Shown here piece by piece: positions 43,454 to 52,703 of a stretch of 64,000 nt of DNA. Each line of letters begins with the position of its first letter. Position 1 is the first letter of the stretch. Made by a program: the position numbers and the translations under genes. The notes under the pieces were generated by a model that was given only the letters and a program-made list of their open reading frames with translations, was not told the DNA's origin and did no database searches. The DNA is from Streptomyces sp. V4I2 (lineage in GTDB: Bacteria > Actinomycetota > Actinomycetes > Streptomycetales > Streptomycetaceae): contig NZ_JAUSZM010000003.1 of assembly GCF_030817655.1 (NCBI RefSeq), positions 186,001 to 250,000 on the forward strand. Reading direction: 5' to 3'.

Positions 43454-45646
43454 TCACTCCCCCAAGCCGGGATTCTCCCGCTCCTCATCCAACTCCTCCA
43501 GGAACCCGGCGGTGGCCAGGGTGTGGGGGTGGTCCTCATCCAGCACCCTCCTCTGCCGGGCCAACGTGTCCTCACCCAGAACGCGCGCCTCCTCCGTCCG
43601 CCCCACAGCCGCCAGATCTACGGCCAGGTTGGAGGCGGTATGCAGGGTGTCGGGGTGATCCTCGCCCAGCTCCCGCCGCCGCCGAGCCAACGTGTCCTCA
43701 CCCAACGCGCGCGCCTCCTCCAACTGCCCCACCGCCGCCAGCCAGACGACCAGATTGGAAGCAGCGGCCAGGGTTTCGGGATGATCCTCACCCAGGAGGC
43801 GGCGGCGCCGCTGGAAAGCGTCCTCGTCCAAGGCGCGTGCCCGCTCATGGTCCTGGGTGTCGTGGTGGGCGCGGGCGAGATAGTGGGCGGTCCACAGGGT
43901 GCCCTCGTGGTCCGGGCCGAGGCGTGGCGCCCAGGTGTCGTACAGCTGCTGGAGGCGGTCGCGTGCGGGGCCGGCCTGGCCCCGGTCCATCAGGTACCAG
44001 CAGGCGTCGCGGACCACGTCACGTCCTGCCAGGGTGGTGATGTGGGCCGGGTCCACCGTGAGGAGGTGGGGCAGGAGCACCCGCCAGGCCGGCCATGCCA
44101 AGGGCTCGTTGACGTCTCCGGGAGCGGCCGCGGTCAGGAGAGCTTCGGCATCCCGTGCCGCCTGCTGGTGTTGGTCGGGGGTGAGCTGGTCGGCGAGGAC
44201 GGTCTGGGTGAGGCGGTGGAGCTGGAGGGTGCCGTCCTGGGCGCGGGCCACGCTGTGGCGGGTGAGGGCGTGCAGGGTGGGGCGGGCGTGCAGTGGGGTG
44301 ACCAGGGCATCGGTGAGAGGTGTGGAGGCGTAGTCGGGGAGGTGGCCGGCGCAGGTGGTGACGGGGAAGGGTTCCGGGGCGAGCAGGGCCAGGGCGGACA
44401 GCAGGGCGGCGGCGCCCGGGTGGTCGGATTGGAGGCGGCTGGTGGTGAGGTGGATCTGCGCGGCCAGGGGGCCGGGATAGCCGGGCGGGTGGCCCTGGGC
44501 CAGGACCGCGGCCGTGCTCTTGGCCAGTTCGGCGGTCAGGTCGGCGGCGGACAGGCCGTCGGCCAGGACGGCAGCAGTCTGGGCGAGAGCCAGTGGCAGA
44601 TCGTCCAGGCTCTGGGCCAGGTGGTCGGCGTCACCGTCGTCCAGGACGGCCCCGTAGGCGTGGAGCAGAGCGATGGATTCGGCGCGGGTGAAGACGTCGA
44701 CATTCAGCGGGATCGCGTGGGCGCGGCAGTTGGGGTTGCGGGAGGTGATGAGGACGTGGCCGCTGCCACCCGGAAGGTAGCCGGAGAGATCGGTGGGGTC
44801 TTCGATGTTGTCGAAGACCAGCAGCCACCGCGAGCGCGTACGCAGCTCTCCCAACAGTGCGTCCACGGCAGCCGCGGGAGTCGTGCCGGAGGGTGCGGCG
44901 CCGATCCGGGTGGCGAGCTGGGCGAGCTGGTGCGGAATGAGGACAGGGTTCTCGGAGGGGATCCACCAGGCGAGTTCGTACTCGCCGGCGAAGCGGTACG
45001 CGTACTCGGTAGCGAGCTGGGTCTTGCCCACTCCGCCCCGGCCGTGGAGGGCTTGGACAGCCACCCGACTACCGGCTGCGAGGGTTTGCCGCAGTTGGAC
45101 GAGGAGGGTGTCGCGGCCGGTGAAAGAGGCGTTTCGGGGGGGCAGGTTCCACACCCGCGGCAACGACCCGGGCAGACGCGGGCCACTCACGCCCAACTGC
45201 CGCAGCACCCCAGCCCCCGGGAAGGCCGGCGGCGTGGTGGGGCGGGAGGGCCCGTTGACGGCCTGAAGCAGTACCTGACGGGCGGCGTCCTCGTCCCGGT
45301 CGAACAGGTCCCGGGTGATCAGGGGGCGCAGGATCGCCGGGGTGACGGTGTCAGCGACACGGACGGGGATGATCTTCTCCCGCATCGCCATGACCGCGGT
45401 CCACTCCGGGGTGGTGAACCGCTCCGGCTCGAAATAGGCCGGCGAGAACAACGCCAAGAACCGGCCACGCTCCAGGGCGGCGTTCATCTTCAGGACGAAG
45501 TTGTCGCCCGCGCCCCAGTCCCAGTAGTCCAACTCCACCTGGAAACCGGCGTCGAGGAGCTGCCAGGCCACCCACTCCGCCCACGCCCGGTCCGCCCCCG
45601 CGTGACTGATGAACCACGCACCGTCAGACGCTTCGATGCCGCCCAT
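43454..45646 (-). CDS. TIR-NB-ARC-TPR protein (STAND family)
   Basis: 730 residues with three modules. Residues 8-135: TIR domain (AWFISHAGADRAWAEWVAWQ, WDWGAGDNF, LALFSPAYFEPE, TTPEWTAVM), where E81 may be the NAD-cleaving glutamate. Residues ~175-480: NB-ARC ATPase with P-loop GRGGVGKTQLA at 202-212, Walker B WLLVFDNIEDP and the sensor block HVLITSRN. Residues ~560-715: at least three 42-residue TPR repeats (EDHPETLAAASNLVVWLAAV and relatives). Such proteins signal after ligand-induced oligomerisation; several bacterial TIR-STAND proteins deplete NAD+ during phage infection. ATG 45646 follows GGGGGAC. It stands alone on its strand. Confidence 0.88.
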   Translation of the reverse strand: MGGIEASDGAWFISHAGADRAWAEWVAWQLLDAGFQVELDYWDWGAGDNFVLKMNAALERGRFLALFSPAYFEPERFTTPEWTAVMAMREKIIPVRVADTVTPAILRPLITRDLFDRDEDAARQVLLQAVNGPSRPTTPPAFPGAGVLRQLGVSGPRLPGSLPRVWNLPPRNASFTGRDTLLVQLRQTLAAGSRVAVQALHGRGGVGKTQLATEYAYRFAGEYELAWWIPSENPVLIPHQLAQLATRIGAAPSGTTPAAAVDALLGELRTRSRWLLVFDNIEDPTDLSGYLPGGSGHVLITSRNPNCRAHAIPLNVDVFTRAESIALLHAYGAVLDDGDADHLAQSLDDLPLALAQTAAVLADGLSAADLTAELAKSTAAVLAQGHPPGYPGPLAAQIHLTTSRLQSDHPGAAALLSALALLAPEPFPVTTCAGHLPDYASTPLTDALVTPLHARPTLHALTRHSVARAQDGTLQLHRLTQTVLADQLTPDQHQQAARDAEALLTAAAPGDVNEPLAWPAWRVLLPHLLTVDPAHITTLAGRDVVRDACWYLMDRGQAGPARDRLQQLYDTWAPRLGPDHEGTLWTAHYLARAHHDTQDHERARALDEDAFQRRRRLLGEDHPETLAAASNLVVWLAAVGQLEEARALGEDTLARRRRELGEDHPDTLHTASNLAVDLAAVGRTEEARVLGEDTLARQRRVLDEDHPHTLATAGFLEELDEERENPGLGE

Positions 45647-45981
45647 GCCGTCCCCCGCAACCCGCCGTACACCACCAGCTCACACAGCGTAGCGGCCCCA
45701 CACCCCGGCCGGCTCCTGGTTCGCGAACACGCCTGGGTAAGGTCCGGGGTGGTCCGTGCCGAACGCAGTCGGCACGGACCACCCGCACGCACCGGCCGCA
45801 CACCTGCGGCATCAAAGGGACGGTCAGGTTGGTCTGCTGAGCGTCGCGCGCGAGGGGCCAGTGCCGGAGTTGCGCGGGCGGCGGCCGCTGCGGCGCGCGG
45901 GACGCGTCGCCTGCCTGTGCCGCCCAGCTAGGCCAGGCGGCGCGGTACGGCCCGGGCCCCGGGTATCACGGCGCGACGGTG
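45647..45981. other. Intergenic, no gene seen
   Basis: 335 bp between two leftward genes. It must hold the promoter of the TIR-NB-ARC gene; I see no clear box, hairpin or RNA. Confidence 0.4.
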
Positions 45982-46710
45982 TCAAACACCATCCGGTCCG
46001 TCCAGCCCTCCCACAGGTCCTCGCCGCTCAGGTCCACCGGGGCCGGGCGGGGAGTCGGCGCGGCGGCTGCCGGCCAATCGCGCCACGGCGGTGGGGTTAC
46101 GGCCGTACGCGGCCTGCACGGCCGCGATCGCCTGCTCGTACGTATCGGTGTGTGTGTCGATGGTCAGCTGCACACCCGTCCCCTCAGCGCTCGCCGATCC
46201 CGTCCTGCCGTCGCCCCCAGTCTCCTGTCGCCCGACCGGCGGCAGGCCCAGGCGGACACGGCGGAAGTCGCGGGCGGCGGCGCGTACCGCCTGCGCGCCG
46301 TCCCACTCGGTGCGGTACTCCACATCGGGCAGCTGCCGGCGGCGCACCAGGTTCTCCGCGACGTCGGCCACCGCCTGGGGCGTCGCGAAGACGGTGCGGA
46401 AGGTGGGGAGCACGCTGTAGAAGAGGACATCGGCGGGGCTCAGCCCGAGCAGGGCATACGCCCAGCCGGTGCGCTCCTCCCAGTGCAGCCGGATCCCGCC
46501 GCGGCCGCTGGTGCGGCTGGCGTCCCATGTCAGCCGCATGTAGGTGCCCAGTCCCTGCTCGAGGCCGTGGCAGTCGGCCCGCACCGTGCCCGGCGGGACA
46601 CCCCGTTCGGCGAGGGCCTCATCGACGGCCTGGACGTAGGGCCAGTGCGGCAGCCCCTGGGGCATTCCTGGCCATCCCGGCGGGTCAAGCAGCACACGCC
46701 TCACCTCCAC
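45982..46710 (-). CDS. DUF6292-like protein
   Basis: 242 residues from GTG 46710. The core HWPYVQAVDEALAERGVPPG, YMRLTWDASR, GGIRLHWEERTGWAYALLG and TPQAVADVAENLVR matches the DUF6292 pattern frequent in Streptomyces accessory regions. A C-terminal extension has VQLTIDTHTDTYEQAIAAVQ and ends in a proline/glycine-rich tail. No catalytic residues are evident. It neighbours a DNA-polymerase remnant and the TIR-NB-ARC gene. Confidence 0.65.
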   Translation of the reverse strand: MEVRRVLLDPPGWPGMPQGLPHWPYVQAVDEALAERGVPPGTVRADCHGLEQGLGTYMRLTWDASRTSGRGGIRLHWEERTGWAYALLGLSPADVLFYSVLPTFRTVFATPQAVADVAENLVRRRQLPDVEYRTEWDGAQAVRAAARDFRRVRLGLPPVGRQETGGDGRTGSASAEGTGVQLTIDTHTDTYEQAIAAVQAAYGRNPTAVARLAGSRRADSPPGPGGPERRGPVGGLDGPDGV

Positions 46711-46728
46711 ACAGCAGGAACGGCTCGG

Positions 46729-46985
46729 TCATGAGGCGCGCCGGAAGACGGTGGCCGGGCCGATGATGCCGGGGCCGAACTTGTCGCGGACGCGGTCGAT
46801 GGCCGCCTCGGCCACCAGCCGGGCCTCGCGGGCGCCGTCGAGGCTGATCTGCTCTGCGGCCTGGTCGGCGTCGACCAGGTCGTCGCCTTTGAGGGCGAGT
46901 CCGGTCAGGCGGCCGCGCTGCAGACCGGCAGCATCCATCAACTGGTAGGCCAGGACGCGCAGATCGTCGTCATGCGCGGACGGGC
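46729..46985 (-). pseudogene. Y-family DNA polymerase (DinB-like), C-terminal remnant
   Basis: The frame reads DDLRVLAYQLMDAAGLQRG, GLALKGDDLVDADQAAEQIS, then AAIDRVRDKFGPGIIGPATV and a stop. This is the typical end of Streptomyces Y-family polymerases, after the little-finger domain. The palm and fingers are missing. Confidence 0.6.
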
Positions 46986-47060
46986 GCCCCGATCGCTGTT
47001 CAACACCCAGGGGTGACCGCGGTGGACGCAGGCGCAGAGATACTGCTCAACTGATCAGGC

Positions 47061-47117
47061 AACGGGCTTCCTTGGTCGTGCTGGTGTCGTAACCGCGTCA
47101 CTACCAAGGGGCCCGTT
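47061..47117. other. Imperfect hairpin of unknown role
   Basis: AACGGGCTTCCTTGG (47061-47075) can pair with CCAAGGGGCCCGTT (47104-47117) with small bulges. It lies in a gene-free gap and may be the end of a decayed insertion sequence or a terminator. Confidence 0.35.
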
Positions 47118-47252
47118 CTCTCATGCCCACGACCGCACCCGAACCTCAGTCCAGATGATCATCCGCTGCCGCTCGAACAAGATCCGGTTTGCCACAACGC
47201 ACTGAGGCTGTAGTACTTGTCTCCAGCGCTTGCGATCGACGATCATTAGGAG

Positions 47253-47813
47253 ATGAACACGGACTACTGGGCCAAACTGGCTGACTCGGAGCGGGAGCAG
47301 TGGAAGTACTCTCCGCGACACGCTGTCGGCCCTCTGAAATTTGGGGACGCCCCAGATACTGCCATCACACTTTTGGCGAGCCATGGATTTTCTGCAGATC
47401 TAAGCGAGATTGAACGCTGGAGCCCGCAGCGGGCGCAATGGCGTGCCGAATTTCGGCGTTTTGGGTCGGACGAGCAAAGGCCCGCATTTAAAGCATACTT
47501 CGTTGATGGTGTGGGTCTCACGTGCGTGCTTGTTGACGGGCTGAACGGTCCACAGGTCACATTCGAGGGCATCAAGCTAATTGGTCGTGTGCCAACGGAG
47601 CTGGACGCGGAGATGGAAGAATCCGCCACGGAGAAGGGCTTTGACATCTGGTACTGCCCTTCGGGCGATCTCAGCTGGGCCGACTTTGATTTCGATAGAG
47701 GGGCGCAGCGTTGCGGTGATCAGGCCGTGAGCTGGGCTTCATTCGTCAAAACGGGACAGATTGGCGACAGCTCCTGGGATATCGCGCCAGCAGAGGTGTG
47801 GCGGCACTGGTGA
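47253..47813 (+). CDS. Unknown protein, possible immunity protein for the deaminase toxin
   Basis: 186 residues, clearly less GC-rich than its surroundings. It starts NTDYWAKLADSEREQWKYSP and contains GPLKFGDAPDTAITLLASHG, VDGVGLTCVLVDGLNGPQV and an acidic C-terminal half ending FVKTGQIGDSSWDIAPAEVW. Acidic, compact, tryptophan-rich proteins of this size beside polymorphic toxins are often immunity proteins. It is convergent with the toxin gene, with a shared terminator between them, whereas cognate immunity genes are mostly on the same strand. No family recognised. Confidence 0.6.
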   Translation: MNTDYWAKLADSEREQWKYSPRHAVGPLKFGDAPDTAITLLASHGFSADLSEIERWSPQRAQWRAEFRRFGSDEQRPAFKAYFVDGVGLTCVLVDGLNGPQVTFEGIKLIGRVPTELDAEMEESATEKGFDIWYCPSGDLSWADFDFDRGAQRCGDQAVSWASFVKTGQIGDSSWDIAPAEVWRHW

Positions 47814-47852
47814 CATCACGATTATCAAACTGAAGGCTGTGGTGTGAGTAAA

Positions 47853-47890
47853 CGAAGGGGCGGTTCCGTGTTCACGGAACCACCCCTTCG
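47853..47890. terminator. Bidirectional terminator between 47813 and 47949
   Basis: Arms CGAAGGGGCGGTTCCGTG (47853-47870) and CACGGAACCACCCCTTCG (47873-47890) pair over 18 bp with one mismatch and a 2-nt loop. The stem sits between two convergent genes. Confidence 0.75.
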
Positions 47891-47948
47891 ATGCAACTTA
47901 GCGCGACCTTCCTGATAGTAATCTGCTAAGTATGCTGGCCTTCGCCGG

Positions 47949-50900
47949 CTAGGGCTTTCCCCTGCCGGGGAGCACCGTCGGAGTCGGCTTGCCCGGGTAG
48001 TACACCGTGAGCGTATAACCTTCGGGGAGCAGTACTGGGACGAGTTGGCTGCAGCTATCCATTCCAGTGCACACCCCCTTATTGTTATTGATCACGACGG
48101 TGACATCCTTCACCTTGCTCTCGCGCATCCAGTATGCGAGCTTTGTTTCGACATGCGTGTCCCCGTGCCATCTATTCTGATTCGGCTTTCCGTACTTAAT
48201 TTCCTTCAGGTATGCGACAATTGCATTCGTTTCAGCGTCTCGACCGCTGGAGATCTGGTCTGGAAGATTGGGGAAACGATTCCCCTGGGCGTCTCGAACT
48301 GCGCCGGTAGTAACCCACTTATCGGCTAGTTCATCGAAGAGATTTGTAACCCAGACTGGGCACCCTGAAGCGGTTGTGGCCATGCGGCTGGTGGATCTGG
48401 TGAGGCAGTCAACTGCCTTGCGGCTCGCTCGCCATCCCTTGAGCCAGTCAACGGCGTCGTCGATGGCCTTACCCGCGAGTTTGGCTTTGCCTAGCGGAGT
48501 GACACCGACGACGGCCATGATGCAGCCTGTGGCCGTTGGCTTATCAATGCAGGCCTGAATGTCGGCGATACCCGACATCTCCCAGACGAGGCCCTTGATG
48601 TTGCTGGGCTTTGATATCCACTCTACGGTCCGTCCCCAGAGTGTTGCGCACATTGGGGGAAGAGGGATCCAGGGATTTTGGTAGCAGCGCTTCTTGGGCT
48701 TTTCTTGGTCTTTCCGGTTTTCTTCGGCGGCCTTGCGTTGGGCCTCCATTTCCTGCTCGGCCAGTTGGCGGGTCTTGGTCCAGGCGGCTTCGGCCTCCTT
48801 GAGGGCCTCCTCCTCGCTCTTGCCTGCGGCGTAGGCGGACAGGAAGGCCGCGTCGGCGGAGTCCTGGGCTCTGCGTGCCGAGTCGCGGGCGTAGGCGGCG
48901 GAGAATTCGGCATCGGCGGCCGAGTCCGCTGCTGCGTCGGCGTCGGCGTCGGCGCGGTTGGCGGCGTTGCGTGCGCTGGCTGCCGAGGCGGCTGCGTCGG
49001 CAGCGCTCTGTTCTGCGTCGTCCGCGGAGGCGTCGGCTTGGTCCGCATAGGTCTTGGCAGCGGCGGCGGACTGGTCTGCCCTGGTCTTGGCGTCGTTTGC
49101 CTCGTCAGCGGCGTTGCGGGCAAGCGCTGCGGCTTGGGCGGCTTTCCAGGCGTTCTCGTGGGCTTTGGCCTGGATCAGGTCGCCTTGGTGTAGAAGACCT
49201 GCGACCTGATGGATATGGGTGGTGGCGAGGTCGTCTTTGCGTTGGGCGGTGTACTGGCCGGTGGTGACGAATTCGTGGATCTGGTCGGGTGGGCCGGCGA
49301 GTGCGATCTCGGCGGCGGCCTTGACCTCGGGGCCGCCGTGGGTGGCCCGTTCGGCTGTGACGACCTGCTCGTCGGCGAGTCGCTGATCGTACTGACCGAT
49401 GTGCAGGAATGACGCGAGCGCCTTGCCGGTGCCGTCGGCAAGGGCGGCTTCTGCTGCCTTCTGAACGCCTGGGCCGCCGGTGTTGGCCAGTCGGGTGACC
49501 TCGACCTGCATGTCGATTCGGCCGGCGTTGTACTGTCCGGTGGTGTAGAAGGCCTTGATCTGCTCCGGTGTGCCCGTCAGCGCTGCGGCCGCTGCCGTGC
49601 GCACGGGTTCATACGGGCTTTGGGTGCTCATTTCGACGACGCGCTCGCGCACGTCGCTGTGATTGGCCTCTTTCCACCGTGTACGCAGGTAGTCGAGAAC
49701 ATCCTGGTCAGTTCCCGACAACGCGCGGGCGGCCGCCTCCCGGTGCCAGGGGCCGAGCAACTTCAGGGCCTGCATCGCCAGTTCGCGGCCCTTGGCCGCG
49801 GTCGCTGCAATGTCGACGTCGGGGCGGGCGGCTTCTTCGGCCAGCTCCGCGGCCTTCCCGTCCAGCGACAACGCCTTGACCTGCTCAGCTGCGGATGCGG
49901 AGATCTCCGCTTCCGACTTGGTCTTCTGCGATCGGGCACGTTCAACCGCTGCGTCCCTGCGCGTCTCCAGGTTGGCGGCCTCGGTCTCCCGCGCCAGAGC
50001 GAAGACGTCCTTCGCCTTGTTCACGGCGGCCGTGGATGCGTCAGCCGCAACTTTTGCCGCATCGGCGTTCTTTTGCGCTGTTGCGGCGTATCTGGTGGCG
50101 TCACCGGCGTACTTGGCGGCGTCTTCGGCATAGTCAGCTGCCTTGTCTGCATGCCCCGCGGCCGAGATGGCGGCGTTACGAGCCCCATAGGCAGCGGTGG
50201 CAGCACGGCGTGCCAGAGCAGCCGAGCGGTCCGCGGCGCGGTCGGCAGCATCGGCGTGACGACGAGCCTCGGCCGCAGCCAGACGAGCCTCATCAGAGTG
50301 CACGCCTGCCGCGTCCGCGTATCCGTTTGCCTCCTCGGCGGCATCTGCGGCATCGCGTGCGTTGTTGGAGGCGCCCTTGGCCGCATCCGAGGCAACGGCA
50401 GCGGCCGCAGAGGCTATTCCGGCGTTCTCTGCAGCGACACTGGACTTGCGGGCTGCATCGGCTGCGGCACGGGCCTCGGCTGCTGCCGCGTTGGCTTCGT
50501 CCGCGTTGCCTTCGTCCTTGGCTGCGGCGATCGCCGCATTGTGTGCCTTGTTCGCGGCCCCCGAGGCAAGACCGGCGGCTGATGCGGTTTGCGCGGCAGC
50601 GATCGAAGCACGCCAAGCCGCACGGCTTGCCGCATCCGCAGCACCGATTGCTTCCTGGGCTGCTTCTGCCGCGCCGCGCGCCGCATCGGCGGCCTGCTTG
50701 GACTTGATGGCGGCCGTCTTCGAGTCGTCCTTCGCAGCTTCGGCCTCGGCAGCGGCCTTGACCGCCGCCTCCTTGGCCAAGTCGGAGGCCCTGACCGCCT
50801 TCGCGGATGCTTCCTGAGCTTCCTTTGTCGCGTCTTCGGCCTGCTTGCCGGCCTGTTCCGCCTGCTTGATCAAGTCTGCGATCGAAGCGTGCTCGGTGTC

Positions 50901-51611
50901 CCTGTCGCGGGCAATGAATTGCCCGATGTTGAGGAACTCGAAGATGTCCTCAGGCGTGCCCTCCAACGCAACTTCTGCGGCCGCCTGCACATTTGGACCC
51001 CCCGAGGAGGCCAGCCGAACCACCTCGACGAGGTTGTCCTGCTTTTCCGCCTCGGAGTAGCCCGTCGAAAGGAACTGCTCGCGATCCTCGTAGGTGCCCA
51101 CGAGAGCGGCCTCGGCGGCTTCCTGCACGCCGCGGCCGCTGCTATTGAGCATGCGGACGATTTCGACCTTGCGGTCCTCGTCCATCGGGGCCTGGTAGCC
51201 GTCGAAGAGGAACTTCTCCAGCTCGGCGGGCGACTTCGTGAGGGCAACCTCGGCCTCCTCCCGAAGACCACGACCGCCCGTCATGATCAGCCGAACGGTA
51301 TCGACAAGGTTGTCCGAATGCTGGATGGCCGGGGCATCCTCGAAGAACTTCTGGATCGCCGCATCATCGCCCAACAGGGCCTGCTCCGCAGCCGCTTGCA
51401 GACCGGGGCCACCGGTTTCCCAGTACGCGACGATCTGGGCGCGAAGATCTGCGGGCGACGCGGTAGGTGCCTCGGCGGCCACGGCTGCTGGCGCACCGAG
51501 CAACCCCGACACCATGACCGCAGACAGCAGCGTGCCCAGTCCTGTTCTTCTTGCGGAAAATCTCTGCGGCGGTCTCGAGCCTGAGGCTCGACCGCGTATT
51601 CGCCGTTTCAC
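47949..51611 (-). CDS. Secreted ALF-repeat polymorphic toxin with SCP1.201-like (DddA-type) deaminase
   Basis: 1220 residues. A signal peptide (RRTGLGTLLSAVMVSGLLG, cut after about AAVAA) leads to ALF repeats at ~50-235 (GGPGLQAAAEQALLGDD and relatives), a very long alanine-rich coiled coil (~240-560), a second ALF block (~590-800) and a second alanine-rich coil (~815-960). The C-terminal ~110 residues carry HVETKLAYWM (H1153, E1155) and GVCTGMDSCS (C1181, C1187): the H-x-E and C-x5-C zinc site of SCP1.201-like cytidine deaminases, the family of DddA. It presumably deaminates cytosine in DNA of rival cells. The tip is less GC-rich than the body, as expected from toxin-domain exchange. Confidence 0.85.
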   Translation of the reverse strand: MKRRIRGRASGSRPPQRFSARRTGLGTLLSAVMVSGLLGAPAAVAAEAPTASPADLRAQIVAYWETGGPGLQAAAEQALLGDDAAIQKFFEDAPAIQHSDNLVDTVRLIMTGGRGLREEAEVALTKSPAELEKFLFDGYQAPMDEDRKVEIVRMLNSSGRGVQEAAEAALVGTYEDREQFLSTGYSEAEKQDNLVEVVRLASSGGPNVQAAAEVALEGTPEDIFEFLNIGQFIARDRDTEHASIADLIKQAEQAGKQAEDATKEAQEASAKAVRASDLAKEAAVKAAAEAEAAKDDSKTAAIKSKQAADAARGAAEAAQEAIGAADAASRAAWRASIAAAQTASAAGLASGAANKAHNAAIAAAKDEGNADEANAAAAEARAAADAARKSSVAAENAGIASAAAAVASDAAKGASNNARDAADAAEEANGYADAAGVHSDEARLAAAEARRHADAADRAADRSAALARRAATAAYGARNAAISAAGHADKAADYAEDAAKYAGDATRYAATAQKNADAAKVAADASTAAVNKAKDVFALARETEAANLETRRDAAVERARSQKTKSEAEISASAAEQVKALSLDGKAAELAEEAARPDVDIAATAAKGRELAMQALKLLGPWHREAAARALSGTDQDVLDYLRTRWKEANHSDVRERVVEMSTQSPYEPVRTAAAAALTGTPEQIKAFYTTGQYNAGRIDMQVEVTRLANTGGPGVQKAAEAALADGTGKALASFLHIGQYDQRLADEQVVTAERATHGGPEVKAAAEIALAGPPDQIHEFVTTGQYTAQRKDDLATTHIHQVAGLLHQGDLIQAKAHENAWKAAQAAALARNAADEANDAKTRADQSAAAAKTYADQADASADDAEQSAADAAASAASARNAANRADADADAAADSAADAEFSAAYARDSARRAQDSADAAFLSAYAAGKSEEEALKEAEAAWTKTRQLAEQEMEAQRKAAEENRKDQEKPKKRCYQNPWIPLPPMCATLWGRTVEWISKPSNIKGLVWEMSGIADIQACIDKPTATGCIMAVVGVTPLGKAKLAGKAIDDAVDWLKGWRASRKAVDCLTRSTSRMATTASGCPVWVTNLFDELADKWVTTGAVRDAQGNRFPNLPDQISSGRDAETNAIVAYLKEIKYGKPNQNRWHGDTHVETKLAYWMRESKVKDVTVVINNNKGVCTGMDSCSQLVPVLLPEGYTLTVYYPGKPTPTVLPGRGKP

Positions 51612-52115
51612 TCGGCGACCCCTCCTTCAATATTCGGAAAGGCCCAGCCGGTCGGAGCGCAACTGCAACAAAATAGGCAGTAGAAAGCCTGGGAACTCGT
51701 TCGACAAGCAAGGAGTCGGACGTCCCATTGCAGCATTCGCGCTTGGCTGGAGCCGCCCGAGCGTACACCGCAAGTTCTGCTCGCCGACGCCTGCCACGTG
51801 CGCCAACTCTAGTCCGAGCGGGTGCAGTTGCAGGTGATCCCAAATCGTTATCTGCGGCCGCTTGCCCCACTTGGGGCCCAGTGTCGTCATTGCCTGCAAG
51901 TCCGCTCTCTGTCCTATCTGTGAGGCTTTGAAAGTGCTCTCGATAGGTGAAGATCAACCTCTCGGATGACAGTTCAAAGATGGTTGTACTACACCCCCGA
52001 ATTCCCTTGTGACGTGAGTCACAGGCCGCGAGTTGCTGGAATCTGTGGGCGTGATTGACTTCGCTTCGAAAATGGCGGGACCAACACCCCCGCCCCATTC
52101 GAAAGGTGCAAAACG
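51612..52115. other. Divergent intergenic region
   Basis: 504 bp between the toxin gene (leftward) and a secreted-protein gene (rightward), so both promoters should be here. GTGACGTGAGTCAC at 52010-52023 is a near-palindrome that could be an operator. No gene or RNA recognised. Confidence 0.5.
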
Positions 52116-52619
52116 GTGCTCTCGCGCAAACTTCTATTTCTTGGCGTGTCCTCAGCCCTGGTCGTCGCGGCTACGTCCTTCGGTGTGGCGCAGGCCGGTA
52201 CCAGCAACGGTGCGTCGGCGGCTGAAGTGGCCGAAATGCCTGTCGCGGTAGAGGACTTCAACTACCCGGGCGCGGCCAAGATCCAGGAGGAGACCGGCGT
52301 CATCCTCAAGCGAGGCGATGGCCACCTCATCATGACGAGCTGCGACGGAACCGAGGACATCCTTATCCGCCGCCGCCCCGACGTGGGGCAGATCGAGGTC
52401 TGTTTCGACGTCACGGCCAAGCCGGCCTTCCTCTCCCTTGAGATTCCCCAGGCTTTCTCCATCCGTCCCGCGACCGACACCGTGGAGACCACCATCAAGG
52501 GCCGCGACAGCGGTACGGAAACCGTTATTGATGCACCTCCCAACAAGACCACCGGCCTCGGTGAGTCCGGCAGCACCGGTGAGGTCAGCACTCTCATCGA
52601 ACTGCGGGTCAACAACTGA
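52116..52619 (+). CDS. Small secreted protein, unknown
   Basis: 167 residues starting with GTG 52116 after GAAAGG. A signal peptide (LFLGVSSALVVAATSFGVAQA) is followed by a soluble domain of short strands: VILKRGDGHLIMTSCDGTED, DVGQIEVCFDVTAKPAFLS and TEVSTLIELR-like ends. Two cysteines (TSCDG and EVCFD) may form a disulphide. No known domain. A decayed paralogue follows at 52704-52973, so the gene was tandemly duplicated. Confidence 0.65.
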   Translation: MLSRKLLFLGVSSALVVAATSFGVAQAGTSNGASAAEVAEMPVAVEDFNYPGAAKIQEETGVILKRGDGHLIMTSCDGTEDILIRRRPDVGQIEVCFDVTAKPAFLSLEIPQAFSIRPATDTVETTIKGRDSGTETVIDAPPNKTTGLGESGSTGEVSTLIELRVNN

Positions 52620-52703
52620 CCCTTGGCAGGCTTCTGCCTCATCAGGCCTTGCCTCACTAACTGATCGGGATGCAGTGCCCCGGCCACCGGACGGACCACA
52701 CCT

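Noticed and set aside
43523..45931. 802-codon frame antisense to the TIR-NB-ARC-TPR gene
   Set aside because: Glycine/valine/glutamine-rich without domains; the opposite strand has three clear domains and a ribosome-binding site.
47039..47075. An IS630-type end near ATCAGGCAACG
   Set aside because: Only about 11 bases resemble the IS630 repeat; no transposase fragment or second end is nearby.
48678..50800. Alanine/glycine-rich and leucine-rich frames antisense to the toxin coiled coil, some resembling secreted proteins
   Set aside because: Artefacts of the GCN-rich alanine repeats; no start signals or families.
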